Made by a program: the position numbers and the translations under genes
Notes under the pieces: model-generated
Seen by the model: only the letters and a program-made list of their open reading frames with translations
Told to the model about the DNA's origin: nothing
The model's database searches: none
Origin: VXYL01 sp965199915
GTDB lineage: Bacteria; Pseudomonadota; Gammaproteobacteria; Pseudomonadales; Azotimanducaceae
Assembly: GCA_965199915.1 (NCBI GenBank)
Contig: OZ241348.1
Span: 2,356,001-2,420,000 of the forward strand
Direction of reading: 5' to 3'
Length of the DNA: 64,000 bases
Part shown: positions 34,973 through 43,951 of the stretch, piece after piece
How positions within the stretch are numbered: the first letter of the stretch is position 1
How the letters are laid out: every line of letters begins with the position of its first letter

Positions 34973-37900
34973 ATGTCAATGACCTCAAGCGCCATGCCCC
35001 TCACCGGCATCCACAACGAGAACGAGTTCTACAGCCACTACTACTTGGCGGAGATCTTCGCCGGGGACATCCAGGCCACCCTCGATCGCTGGCGCGAGCA
35101 GGCCGAAGCCGCCGACGTCCGCACGCCGTGGGCCGAGCTCCGCGCCTTGGCGCCGGAGCATCTGCGCTTTCGGCGGGACTTCGAGCGGGAGCGGCGCGCC
35201 GGGCAGCGCATCCTGCGGCAGCGCGAGTGGTTTCGCCTGCTGCTCGCGGCGCTGGGCTACGCCTGCAAGCCTGCCAACCTTGCGCTGGAGGACGGTGCCG
35301 AAGTGCCGATCCTCTGCGCCGATGGCGACTCCGCCGGCGCCTCGCGCCTGCTCGCTCTCGGCGCCTTCGACGCCACCGGCGAAGGCGAAGACCCACTCTC
35401 GCTCAAGCCGCACGCCTTGCAGTTCCACGGCGAAGCGCCGCCGCCGGAGGCCGTGCTGAACGAGACGTGGGAGACCATCGTCACCCGGCGGCTGTTCGCG
35501 CAAACCCATCCCCCGCGGTGGATTCTCATCCTCTCCTGCAGCAGCGTGCTGCTGCTCGAGCGCGGCAAGTGGACGCACAACCGCCTGCTGCGTTTCGACT
35601 TCGACGACATCCTTTCGCTCCGGGAAGACGCCACGCTGAAGGCCACCGCCGCCCTGCTGCACCGCGAGAGCCTGTTGCCCGCCGAAGACGCCGGCGCCGA
35701 GGCCCTGCACGACAATCTCGACGAGAACAGCCACAAGCACGCCTTCGCCGTCTCCGAAGACTTGAAGCACGCCCTGCGCGAGTGCATCGAACGCATCGGC
35801 AACGAGGCCATCCGCCACCTGCGCGAAGTCTCCAAGGAGCGCATCTACGACCGCCCGGACGCCGCGCTCACCGAACAGCTGAGCTTGGAAGCCCTGCGCT
35901 ACATGTACCGGCTGCTGTTCCTGTTCTACATCGAGGCGCGTCCGAACCTGCGCTACGCCCCGCTGGACGCCGAGGCGTACCGGGAAGGCTACGGCCTGGA
36001 ACGTCTGCGCGACTTGGAGATGGTGCGGCTGACCACCGAAGAATCCCTGAACGGCCACCACCTGCACCTCTCCATCGAGCAGCTGTTCCGCCTGGTGCGC
36101 GAAGGCTTCCGCGCGCAAGCCGACCTGCTCAGTGACCGCCCGCCGAACCAATCCGGCGAGCCAGCCAGCGCGCCCACCGCACACGGCTTCTCCATGCGCC
36201 CGCTGGACAGCCGCCTGTTCCACCCCGGCGCCACGCCGCTGCTGAACCAAGTGAAGCTGCGCAACCGCGTGCTGCAACAGGTGATCCGCCTGATGTCCCT
36301 TTCCCGCCCGGGCACCGGCAAGGGAACGCGAGGCCGCGCCAAACGCAGCGGCCGCATCTCCTACGCCCAGCTCGGCATCAACCAGCTGGGCGCCGTGTAC
36401 GAGGCGCTGCTGGCCTACCGCGGCTTCTTCGCCGAAGAGGACCTCTACGAGGTGAAGCCCGCCAAGCAGTCCGCCGACGCCCAGGACGCCCTCGCCACCG
36501 CCTACTTCGTGCCCGAGCGCGACCTCGGCCAGTACGCCGAAGAGGAGAAGGTGCAGGACCGCGACGAGAACGGCCGCCTGAATCTGCGCGTCCACAGGCG
36601 CGGCACGTTCATCCACCGCCTGGCCGGGCGCGACCGGCAGAAGTCCGCCAGCTACTACACGCCGGAATCCCTCACCCGCACCGTGGTGAAGCACGCCTTG
36701 GCCGAACTGGTGACGGATGCCACCCCCGCCGCCGACATCCTGAACATCACCGTGTGCGAGCCGGCGATGGGTTCCGCCGCCTTCCTCAACGAGGCCGTGA
36801 ACCAGCTGGCCGAGAAGTACCTGGAACGCAAGCAGCGCGAACTGAACCGCCGCATCGACCACGCGGACTACGCCGACGAACTGCAACGCGCCCGCCACCG
36901 CATCGCCGACCGCAACGTGTTCGGCGTGGACTTGAACCCCGTGGCGCTGGAACTGGCGGAAGTCTCCCTGTGGCTGAACGGCATCCACCAGGACGGCCAC
37001 GTGCCGTGGTTCGGCTACCAGCTGATGTGCGGCAACTCGCTGGTGGGCGCGCGGCGGCAGGTGCATCCGCGCGCGAGGCTCACGCGGCGGAAGAAAGCCG
37101 ACTTGTGGTTCAACAGCGCCCCGCAGCGCGTGCCGTGGCAGTCCGCCGATGGCGAAGCGCTCAAACGCCCGCCCGGCACCGTCTACCACTTCCTGCTGCC
37201 GGACGACGGCATGGCCAACTACCGCGACAAGGCCGCCAAGCGCCTGGAAGCCGCGAACTTCGAGCGCATCAAAGCGTGGCGCAAGGCGTTCTTCCAGCCC
37301 TTTGAAGAGGATGAGATCGCGGAACTGGAGACGCTCTCCAACCAAGTGGACGCGCTGTGGGCCCTGCACGCCGAACAGCTGTCCCGCGACCGCCAGCAAA
37401 CCGAGGACGCCCTGCCCGTGTGGGGCCAGCCCGGCGCCGGGGCGCCACGCCGCACCGCCAACGAGTGGAAGGATCGCATCCGCGCCCAAGGCGTGTTCAG
37501 CGAAGGCACCCGCACGGTTGGCCCCTACCGCCGCCTGAAGCTGGCGATGGACTACTGGTGCGCCCTGTGGTTCTGGCCCATCCGCGACGCCGCCAGCCTG
37601 CCGAGCCGCGACGAGTTCCTCAACGAGATCTCGCTGGTGCTCACCGGCAACGTCTTCGCCCCCGGCCTCGGCCCCAACCAAACCGCAGACCTGTTCGGCA
37701 AGGAATACGCCGAACACGCCGGCGACCTCGCCAAGCGCATCGCCAACGAAATCGGCATGTTGGATTTGCAGAAGCTGTTCGAGGCGTTCCCAAGGCTGAA
37801 GTTCGTGGACGATCTGGCCGGGCAGCACCGCTTCCACCACTGGGAACTGGCCTTCGCGGACGTGTTCGCCAAGAGCGGCGGCTTCGACCTGGTGCTGGGC

Positions 37901-39925
37901 AACCCGCCCTGGGTGAAGGTGGAGTGGGAGGAAGGCGGCGTGCTGGGCGACCGCAACCCGCTGTTCGTGCTGCGCCGGCACTCCGCCACGGAGATCACCG
38001 CGCTGCGCGGCGAGATGTTCGAGCGCTACGACGGCTTGCGCGAGGCGTGGCTGCGGGAGTTGGCGGAGGCGGAGGCGACGCAGGGGTTCCTGAACGCGAG
38101 GCAGAACTATCCGCTGTTGGCCGGTCAGCAGACGAACCTCTACAAGTGCTTCCTGCCGCAGGCGTGGATGATTGGCAGGGATGGCGGCGTGGCTGGGTTC
38201 CTGCATCCAGAGGGCGTGTACGACGATCCGAAGGGCGGGGCGTTTCGGGAGGCGACGTATTCAAGGTTGCGGGCGCACTTTCAGTTTCAGAACGAGAAGC
38301 GCCTGTTCTCCGAAGTGCATCACGAGACGCTGTTCAGCGTGAACGTGTACGGCGAGGCGCGGGGTGAGCCGAAGTTCAAGCACATCGCCAACCTGTTCGC
38401 GCCGGCGACGGTGGATGCGTGCTTGGAGCACGATGGGCGGGGCGACGTGCCGGGCATCAAGGACGAGGCGGGATGGACGACGGCTGGCCATGCGGACCGC
38501 GTTGTGGAAGTGGACGAGGCGGCGCTGGCGAGCTTCGCCACGTTGTACGACGCCGCCGGAACGCCACCGCGCCGCGCCCGGCTGCCGGCACTGCACGCGA
38601 AGACGCTGCTGGGCGTGTTGGAGAAGCTGGCGGCGCATCCGAGACGGTTGGGGGACTTGCCGTCCGACGAATACTGCGCTCCTCGGCATTGGGAGGAGAC
38701 GACCGCCCAAAGAGACGGCACGACGAGGCGCCACACACGGTTCCCCGAGGGGCCGGAAGAGCTCATCTTCTCCGGCCCGCACTTCTTCGTTGGCAACCCC
38801 TTCAACAAGACGCCGCGGACCGTGTGTACTCAGAACAGCCACTACGATGTGCTGGACCTGACGACGCTGCCGGACGACTACCTGCCCCGCACCAACTACG
38901 TTCCGGCTTGCGACGAGGAAGAGTACGAGGCGCGAACGCCGAGAGTGAGTTGGCGCGAGGATTGGCAGGACGAACCAAGCAAAGTGAGCGATCACTACCG
39001 CGTGATCAGCCGCGAGATGATAAGTGCCGCCCTCGAACGCACACTCGTGACGGCGATCATCCCGAAGGGTGTAGGCCTGATCCACACCTGCGTTGCCACG
39101 GCGTTCCGCGACGCCGGCCAGCTGCTCGACTTCGCCGCCCTCTCCATGTCCATCGTCCTCGACTTCTTCATGAAGACCACGGGCTCTGGCCATGCCAACC
39201 TCTCGTGGCTGAGCCGCCTCCCCATCCTCCCCAAAGACTGCGACCCCCACATCCGCGCCGCCTTGCGAATCAGAGCCTTGCGCCTCTGCTGCCTAACCAC
39301 CCACTACGCCGACCTCTGGTATGCTGCCTGCACAACGCAACTCCCGACGGCACCAAACGCCCAGCCCATGCTCGCCATCGACGCCTTCCGCCAAGACGCC
39401 TGGACGCCCCAAGACCCGCGCCTCCCCAACGACTGGCCAACCCTCACCCCCCACTGGCACCGCGACCACGCGCTCCGCACCGACTACGCCCGCCGCCAAG
39501 CCCTCGTCGAAATCGACGTCTTGGCGGCCAAAGCCTTGGGCCTGACCTTGAACGAACTCCAAACCATCCACCGCGTCCAATTCCCCGTCATGCGCCAATA
39601 CGAAGCCGAGACCCACTACGACGCGAACGGCCGCATCGTCTTCACGCCGTCGAAGGGCCTGCCGGGCGTAGGCCTGCCCCGCAAAGCGGTGAAGGGCGAC
39701 ACCAGCTACACGCTGACGACGCCAGAGGGCACGAAGGAAGGCATCGCGCTGGGGTGGGAGGACATCCACGACCTCCGGCAAGGCACCATCACCCGGAAGG
39801 TCACCGAGGACACCCACACGGATGGCCCCGCTGAGCGCCAGATGGTGTATGGTGCGCCCTTCGACAGCCCCGAACGCGAGGAAGATTACACTCGCAGTTG
39901 GATAGCAATTCGCGGGAGCAACTAG
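34973..39925 (+). CDS. Giant Eco57I-type adenine DNA methyltransferase of a defence module (DrmMI/PglX-like)
   Basis: A 1650-residue class I SAM methylase. The N-terminal 550 residues contain a possible nuclease-derived region (RWILILSCSSVLLLERGKW) and a helical section (EALRYMYRLLFLFYIEARP). The catalytic domain begins at SASYYTPESLTRTVV, with motif I CEPAMGSAAFL at about 592, FGVDLNPVALELAEVSLWL, and motif IV LGNPPWVKVEW at about 974. The C-terminal 500 residues probably give target recognition. Several ATGs cluster at the start (34973, 34979, 34994). The IS right end lies 40 bp upstream and may have removed the native promoter. It is probably the partner of the SNF2 helicase at 27301. The next gene starts 3 bp after the stop. 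Confidence 0.88.
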   Translation: MSMTSSAMPLTGIHNENEFYSHYYLAEIFAGDIQATLDRWREQAEAADVRTPWAELRALAPEHLRFRRDFERERRAGQRILRQREWFRLLLAALGYACKPANLALEDGAEVPILCADGDSAGASRLLALGAFDATGEGEDPLSLKPHALQFHGEAPPPEAVLNETWETIVTRRLFAQTHPPRWILILSCSSVLLLERGKWTHNRLLRFDFDDILSLREDATLKATAALLHRESLLPAEDAGAEALHDNLDENSHKHAFAVSEDLKHALRECIERIGNEAIRHLREVSKERIYDRPDAALTEQLSLEALRYMYRLLFLFYIEARPNLRYAPLDAEAYREGYGLERLRDLEMVRLTTEESLNGHHLHLSIEQLFRLVREGFRAQADLLSDRPPNQSGEPASAPTAHGFSMRPLDSRLFHPGATPLLNQVKLRNRVLQQVIRLMSLSRPGTGKGTRGRAKRSGRISYAQLGINQLGAVYEALLAYRGFFAEEDLYEVKPAKQSADAQDALATAYFVPERDLGQYAEEEKVQDRDENGRLNLRVHRRGTFIHRLAGRDRQKSASYYTPESLTRTVVKHALAELVTDATPAADILNITVCEPAMGSAAFLNEAVNQLAEKYLERKQRELNRRIDHADYADELQRARHRIADRNVFGVDLNPVALELAEVSLWLNGIHQDGHVPWFGYQLMCGNSLVGARRQVHPRARLTRRKKADLWFNSAPQRVPWQSADGEALKRPPGTVYHFLLPDDGMANYRDKAAKRLEAANFERIKAWRKAFFQPFEEDEIAELETLSNQVDALWALHAEQLSRDRQQTEDALPVWGQPGAGAPRRTANEWKDRIRAQGVFSEGTRTVGPYRRLKLAMDYWCALWFWPIRDAASLPSRDEFLNEISLVLTGNVFAPGLGPNQTADLFGKEYAEHAGDLAKRIANEIGMLDLQKLFEAFPRLKFVDDLAGQHRFHHWELAFADVFAKSGGFDLVLGNPPWVKVEWEEGGVLGDRNPLFVLRRHSATEITALRGEMFERYDGLREAWLRELAEAEATQGFLNARQNYPLLAGQQTNLYKCFLPQAWMIGRDGGVAGFLHPEGVYDDPKGGAFREATYSRLRAHFQFQNEKRLFSEVHHETLFSVNVYGEARGEPKFKHIANLFAPATVDACLEHDGRGDVPGIKDEAGWTTAGHADRVVEVDEAALASFATLYDAAGTPPRRARLPALHAKTLLGVLEKLAAHPRRLGDLPSDEYCAPRHWEETTAQRDGTTRRHTRFPEGPEELIFSGPHFFVGNPFNKTPRTVCTQNSHYDVLDLTTLPDDYLPRTNYVPACDEEEYEARTPRVSWREDWQDEPSKVSDHYRVISREMISAALERTLVTAIIPKGVGLIHTCVATAFRDAGQLLDFAALSMSIVLDFFMKTTGSGHANLSWLSRLPILPKDCDPHIRAALRIRALRLCCLTTHYADLWYAACTTQLPTAPNAQPMLAIDAFRQDAWTPQDPRLPNDWPTLTPHWHRDHALRTDYARRQALVEIDVLAAKALGLTLNELQTIHRVQFPVMRQYEAETHYDANGRIVFTPSKGLPGVGLPRKAVKGDTSYTLTTPEGTKEGIALGWEDIHDLRQGTITRKVTEDTHTDGPAERQMVYGAPFDSPEREEDYTRSWIAIRGSN

Positions 39926-39928
39926 AAA

Positions 39929-40426
39929 GTGGCTCAAATGCGACCACTCAAGGACCTGTTTGGACACTTCCACTTGGAGAAGGTCAAACTCGGCCCACGT
40001 TTCGCCAACGTGGAGTTGCGCTTTGAGGAGGCCGACAAGGATGCCGCGTGGGAACTCTATGTGGAAATGCTCACCCGCATTGCCACCCAACCGTTGCCCG
40101 CAGCTCATGGCCACGAACAAACTGCACTGGAGAGCGTCTATTCCCTGTTCGCAACAACTCGTGACGTTTTGCACAGACACGGCCGGCGCACAGTTGAGTT
40201 CTCAAAGGTGGCCATTCCCGTGCTCAACCAAGTGGTACGTCCCTTCACGGCCAAGTGGCATCAGGAGGGCTTGGCCGATGCGTTCAGGAAGACGAAAAAG
40301 CGCGAGGAGTTTCGGAGAGATCTAGTGTCACTGCAATCCGACCTTCGCAACTACAACCAGATGCTCGCGTCCATAGCAGGCGTAGAGGACTTGACCGACT
40401 TGGACCAACAGGAGGACCGTTCGTGA
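39929..40426 (+). CDS. Uncharacterised 165-residue protein coupled to a TIR gene
   Basis: I do not recognise a named domain. The protein is mostly helical and soluble, with no signal or membrane segment. A notable stretch is EADKDAAWELYVEMLTRI, then an SVYSLFATTRDVLHRHG region and VLNQVVRPFTAKWHQEG. It ends in an acidic tail. The start is a GTG at 39929 preceded by GGGAG; an ATG three codons in is possible. It begins 3 bp after the giant methylase and its stop overlaps the GTG of the TIR gene by 4 bp, so all three are likely made together. Its close coupling to a TIR gene suggests a regulator or target-sensing partner; that is inference. Confidence 0.75.
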   Translation: MAQMRPLKDLFGHFHLEKVKLGPRFANVELRFEEADKDAAWELYVEMLTRIATQPLPAAHGHEQTALESVYSLFATTRDVLHRHGRRTVEFSKVAIPVLNQVVRPFTAKWHQEGLADAFRKTKKREEFRRDLVSLQSDLRNYNQMLASIAGVEDLTDLDQQEDRS

Positions 40427-40977
40427 ACGGAACACCAAGGCACAAGGTCTTCGTTAGCTACCACCACGAAGATCAACGCTACAAGGATCATTTCGCTCGG
40501 ATGATGGAAGGCGACATCGTCGACCGGTCAGTTGGAGATGGCGACATAGACGACCGCAACATCATGACCGAGACCATCCGCCAACGCATTCGAGACGATT
40601 TCATACGAGACGCGACCGTCACCGTCGTACTGGTCGGCCCTTGCACTTGGCAACGAAAACACGTCGATTGGGAGATCGGCTCAAGTCTCCGTGACACCAG
40701 CAGGAACAGCCGTTGCGGCCTTCTGGGCATCCTCCTGCCCAGCCACCCAAACGTAAGTACGCAGTACAACCCTCGCCTCATACCACCCCGGCTGGCGGAC
40801 AACTGCAACGGCTTGACTGCGTTTGCGAAAATCCACGATTGGACCAACGACAGTCAGAGCGTAAGGCGGCAGATTCACGCAGCCTTCGAACGAAGGAATC
40901 AGACGCCGCCGCCGGACAACAGCAGGCGACAGTTCGCGAATAACAGGGCGGGCAACTGTCTGCTGGGATGGACATGA
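40423..40977 (+). CDS. ThsB-like TIR-domain protein 1
   Basis: A 184-residue protein with a MTH538/ThsB-type TIR domain. It opens KVFVSYHHEDQRYKDHF (strand A and box 1), followed by DIDDRNIMTETIRQRIRDDF. The strand VTVVLVGPCTWQRKHVDWEI carries the Glu at the position of the TIR NAD-hydrolase catalytic residue. ThsB proteins of Thoeris make cyclic ADP-ribose-type signals from NAD upon phage infection. The GTG start at 40423 has GGAGG eight bases upstream. The last 40 residues after FERRNQ are polar and probably disordered. The family call is firm; signal production is inferred. Confidence 0.85.
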   Translation: MNGTPRHKVFVSYHHEDQRYKDHFARMMEGDIVDRSVGDGDIDDRNIMTETIRQRIRDDFIRDATVTVVLVGPCTWQRKHVDWEIGSSLRDTSRNSRCGLLGILLPSHPNVSTQYNPRLIPPRLADNCNGLTAFAKIHDWTNDSQSVRRQIHAAFERRNQTPPPDNSRRQFANNRAGNCLLGWT

Positions 40978-41047
40978 GGTGGGGCCCAAGTCCAGACAAC
41001 AAGCATGACACTGCAAACTCCGGACTGCACCTCCTTGTGCCGGGACG

Positions 41048-42256
41048 ATGAACGAGCCATCCCACGAACGTGACGTGTCCAAAGACGTGCGACCAACGCC
41101 GATCGAACATCAGGAGATCTCGGGCCGGAGCGACGGCGGCGACGATGACTATCTGGCTTCGTGGGCTGCGCTCGGGACAGCTTCCTCGACGCCCACTACG
41201 GCGTCATGCAATCCCGCTGGCTTGGTTGGTGCCAAGCTCGCCGAGCCAATTCCCTCGTCCCTCTATGCGTTGATCTGGCGATTCGCTGCGAAGCGGCACC
41301 ACATATACTTGAGTCGGCTTGAACACGCCAACCCACCATGGACCGATGACGAGGTGCTTTCCCAGTACCGCTTCACCAACACGTTTCGTGCTGCCGATAG
41401 AGTAAGCCAGTACCTCATCGACCTCGCCTACCACGAACTGAAGGACGCCGACCCGGACTCGCTCTTTCTGAGTGTGCTCCTATTCAAGGTATTTAACAGG
41501 ATTGACACATGGGAAGCCATGGTCGATGCCGTCGGGCTGCCAGAGGCAGCAACCTTCGACTATGGCGCTTGCGGGGCAGCGCTTCACGAGGTCCGCAAGC
41601 AACATGCTATCTACTCCGCCGCCTACATCATGCCTTCTGCTGGGGGCAAGGGCATGTCGAAGCACCAGACCCACCTCGATCTTATACGGCGTATGGTGAA
41701 GGATGGCGTACCTCAGAGGCTTCAAGAAACACAATCATTGGGAAAGGCGTATGAAGCGCTTCTCTCCTACCCGTCCCTAGGTCCGTTCTTGGCATTTCAA
41801 TACGCCATTGACCTCAACTACACCACACTGATGCCCCATGAGGAGGACTGTTTCGTCGTTGCGGGGCCCGGTGCCATCGACGGTTTGTCGAAGTGCTTTG
41901 AGTCGCTCGGCGACTACTCGGTCGAAGACACCATCAAGTGGCTTGCGGACCGCCAAAGCAGCGAGTTTGAACGCCACGGCTTTGAGTTCGATGGCCTGTG
42001 GGGGAGGCCGATGAAGCTCATCGACATGCAGAATGTCCTTTGCGAGGTCTCCAAGTACACGCGCGTGACTAACCCAGAAGTCGAAGGTAGGGCTGGTCGT
42101 AAGAGAATAAAGCAGCGATTCTCGACTGCAGGACCACTTCCTCCCCCACAGTTTCCACCGAAGTGGCGCATAAACGAATCAGTTGCGTCCTGGTTACAGG
42201 AGAGGAACATTCCACGATGTCCGCCGCGATCTAGGCAAGGTCAACTTCCCCTCTAG
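41048..42256 (+). CDS. DNA base-hypermodification-type helical-domain protein (HMUDK-helical/aGPT-pyrophosphorylase-like)
   Basis: A 402-residue protein matching the helical domain known from phage 5-hmdU DNA kinases and alpha-glutamyl/putrescinyl-thymine pyrophosphorylases. Typical segments are WTDDEVLSQYRFTNTFRAADR, SLFLSVLLFKVFNRIDTWEA, IYSAAYIMPS, a helix-hairpin-helix-like SYPSLGPFLAFQYAIDLNY, VVAGPGAIDGLSKCF and MKLIDMQNVLCEVSKY. No P-loop kinase domain is attached. In phages this family acts on thymine-derived modified bases; here the substrate is unknown. The first 65 residues are low-complexity. It lies 70 bp after the TIR gene and converges with the MazG-like gene, overlapping its 3' end by 26 bp. 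The family call is from memory of its conserved motifs. Confidence 0.78.
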   Translation: MNEPSHERDVSKDVRPTPIEHQEISGRSDGGDDDYLASWAALGTASSTPTTASCNPAGLVGAKLAEPIPSSLYALIWRFAAKRHHIYLSRLEHANPPWTDDEVLSQYRFTNTFRAADRVSQYLIDLAYHELKDADPDSLFLSVLLFKVFNRIDTWEAMVDAVGLPEAATFDYGACGAALHEVRKQHAIYSAAYIMPSAGGKGMSKHQTHLDLIRRMVKDGVPQRLQETQSLGKAYEALLSYPSLGPFLAFQYAIDLNYTTLMPHEEDCFVVAGPGAIDGLSKCFESLGDYSVEDTIKWLADRQSSEFERHGFEFDGLWGRPMKLIDMQNVLCEVSKYTRVTNPEVEGRAGRKRIKQRFSTAGPLPPPQFPPKWRINESVASWLQERNIPRCPPRSRQGQLPL

Positions 42257-43343
42257 GGTGGCAATACGTCAAGGTGTGGTGTTCGAAGTCCATCACGACC
42301 TTGCCGCCTTCGTGCTCGCGGAGATCTCGAAAAACGCTATAGCCGGCCAGAATAGCCTTCTCCCATTGGTACAGAGGGACGTCTTCGACCTCATAGCCCT
42401 TGACCAGCTCGCTTATCGTCTTTAAGAGTTCGTAGTCCAAACTGTTAACGCCTGTGAAGTACTCCATCTCCTTGGCTTGGGAGAAGACATATGCCGACAC
42501 CGCCTCCTCGACGACTTGAGCTCTCGCACCATCTTGATTCTCATCAACTTCTGGCAAGCTCTTGCGCTTACACTTGAGAAGACTGCGAAAAACGGGAGAC
42601 CAACCCAAATATACTGCGTATGAGAAGTGAAAGACGTCGTGGAATCGATAGTAGTCCTGCTCCTTGATGTTGTCCGTTAGACGATCACCAATATTGAGAC
42701 CCCGAGATCGCAATATGACCATGTTGCGTTTACCTCGTACCATGCGGAACTCTACACAGAGCCTATCTGGGAATCGTTCTTCTTCCAAGTCCGTGAGTTC
42801 GGCGACCCGGGTGCCATCCCTAGTTTGCGGCCAACGACTGAGGATTTTCTCACGGTTGGCAGCAGCGATGTCCTGCCAGCTGAGCTCGGCCCAAGCGGCA
42901 ATGTTGGAAAGTGCCGCCGCTACGCACTCCACAGCGATCCGAATCGACTCAACGCCGGCGGGTTGTCGCGTCACGCGGAGCAGGTCGCCCGCCGCCGTTC
43001 CAAGTTCAAGGGCATCTTCGATTTCATCGCGTGTCCGCGCTCGTTCCGGTTCGCCTAAGCGATCAAGTGTGGCGATGTCACAGCCAAACGTGTCCAGTAT
43101 TCGCAGCAAGTACCATAGCGCGTCCCCTAGCTCCTCCGTCAGCCTGTGTCGGTGGCGTGGATATGCCTCTTGCTCGCGCCACGCTTTCTTTCGCTCGGAC
43201 AAGATACTACCGACCTCCCCAACCAGCCCCAGGACGAGGATGTCCGCATAATGATCTTGCGCCTTTAGTTGGTCGGTGCTGCGTACTACCTCGCGATGTT
43301 TCTTCAACCAAGATTGGTTGCTGCCGTGTCCGTCTTTCGTCAT
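42231..43343 (-). CDS. MazG-like nucleoside triphosphate pyrophosphohydrolase
   Basis: A 370-residue protein. Residues about 30-85 form a MazG-type all-alpha NTP pyrophosphohydrolase core: LGLVGEVGSILSERKKAW, then RHRLTEELGDALWYLLRIL with the acidic ExxD metal ligands. A second conserved part follows (CVEFRMVRGKRNMVILRSRG, DYYRFHDVFHFSYAVYLGW) with a possible metal-binding HDxFH. MazG enzymes remove pyrophosphate from dNTPs or modified NTPs. The ATG overlaps the stop of the Nmad2-like gene by 4 bp. The operon order is TIR, Nmad2, MazG. It fits a nucleotide-modification or nucleotide-depletion role; the substrate is unknown. Confidence 0.8.
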   Translation of the reverse strand: MTKDGHGSNQSWLKKHREVVRSTDQLKAQDHYADILVLGLVGEVGSILSERKKAWREQEAYPRHRHRLTEELGDALWYLLRILDTFGCDIATLDRLGEPERARTRDEIEDALELGTAAGDLLRVTRQPAGVESIRIAVECVAAALSNIAAWAELSWQDIAAANREKILSRWPQTRDGTRVAELTDLEEERFPDRLCVEFRMVRGKRNMVILRSRGLNIGDRLTDNIKEQDYYRFHDVFHFSYAVYLGWSPVFRSLLKCKRKSLPEVDENQDGARAQVVEEAVSAYVFSQAKEMEYFTGVNSLDYELLKTISELVKGYEVEDVPLYQWEKAILAGYSVFRDLREHEGGKVVMDFEHHTLTYCHPRGEVDLA

Positions 43344-43951
43344 TGATTAATCCACCTGTAGGGTTGTCCGCCTTGAAAGCCCCATGATTCGACCTCCGTT
43401 TCGACCCACTGGAGGAACAACGTAACGAAGGCGTCCGGAAACCTGCACTTGTGCCCTTGGCGCTCGATGCAGACGTCGGTCGGCTCGCGATATTCCTGCG
43501 GGATCGTCGGTGCTATGCATCCCCAGTATGCGAAGTGGTCGGCAATGAGAACTCGATTCACACCGGTGTCTGGTTCCACGTTAGCGGAGTTGGATCGGCC
43601 GTCATGCAGGCTGTGATGCGAAGGAAGTTGCTGCCATGCACAGTTGCGGCTTGGCCGGTGGTAGATGTTGTCCCCAAATGCTTGCTTCAGACTACCCCGA
43701 AGGTTCGCGCGCTTCAGACGAAACCGCGGATCCGCCCAATAGTCGTCGAAGGACAAGATCTCTGAGACACGCATGACGAAAACAAGCCGTCCGGGCCTAT
43801 GTTCCTCTTGGCTACCTGTGCCAATAACCCAATCTTCTACTTGGCAAGTCTGTCGGACTTTGGGCTTGCAGGTGGCAAGGGTGCAATGGCCATAGAATGG
43901 GTTTGGCGCAAACCCATAGTCTCGGGCAACGATGTAGGAAAATAGTCTCAT
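43340..43951 (-). CDS. Nucleotide-modification-associated domain 2 (Nmad2)-like protein
   Basis: A 203-residue protein that I match to the Nmad2 family. Its segments are RLFSYIVARDYGFAPNPFYG, CTLATCKPKVRQTCQVEDWV, a GTGS turn, LVFVMRVSEILSFDDYWADP, KQAFGDNIYHR, and RVLIADHFAYWG. Conserved Cys, His and Asp suggest an enzyme or a modified-base binder. Family proteins are found next to DNA-base modification genes in phages and bacteria, but the activity is not known to me. The ATG at 43951 sits in a TGATG overlap with the upstream TIR gene; a TTG at 43957 is possible. The stop overlaps the MazG-like start by 4 bp. Confidence 0.75.
   Translation of the reverse strand: MRLFSYIVARDYGFAPNPFYGHCTLATCKPKVRQTCQVEDWVIGTGSQEEHRPGRLVFVMRVSEILSFDDYWADPRFRLKRANLRGSLKQAFGDNIYHRPSRNCAWQQLPSHHSLHDGRSNSANVEPDTGVNRVLIADHFAYWGCIAPTIPQEYREPTDVCIERQGHKCRFPDAFVTLFLQWVETEVESWGFQGGQPYRWINQ

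Noticed and set aside
34985..38206. A 1073-codon minus-strand open frame inside the giant methylase gene
   Set aside because: It is low in recognisable domains and rich in His, Arg and Gln, which is typical of antisense reading of a real GC-rich gene.
27301..39925. A complete DISARM system
   Set aside because: No drmA, drmB or drmC lies next to the helicase and methylase. The giant helicase at 51.5 kb is a single fused protein 12 kb away and cannot be assumed to belong to it.
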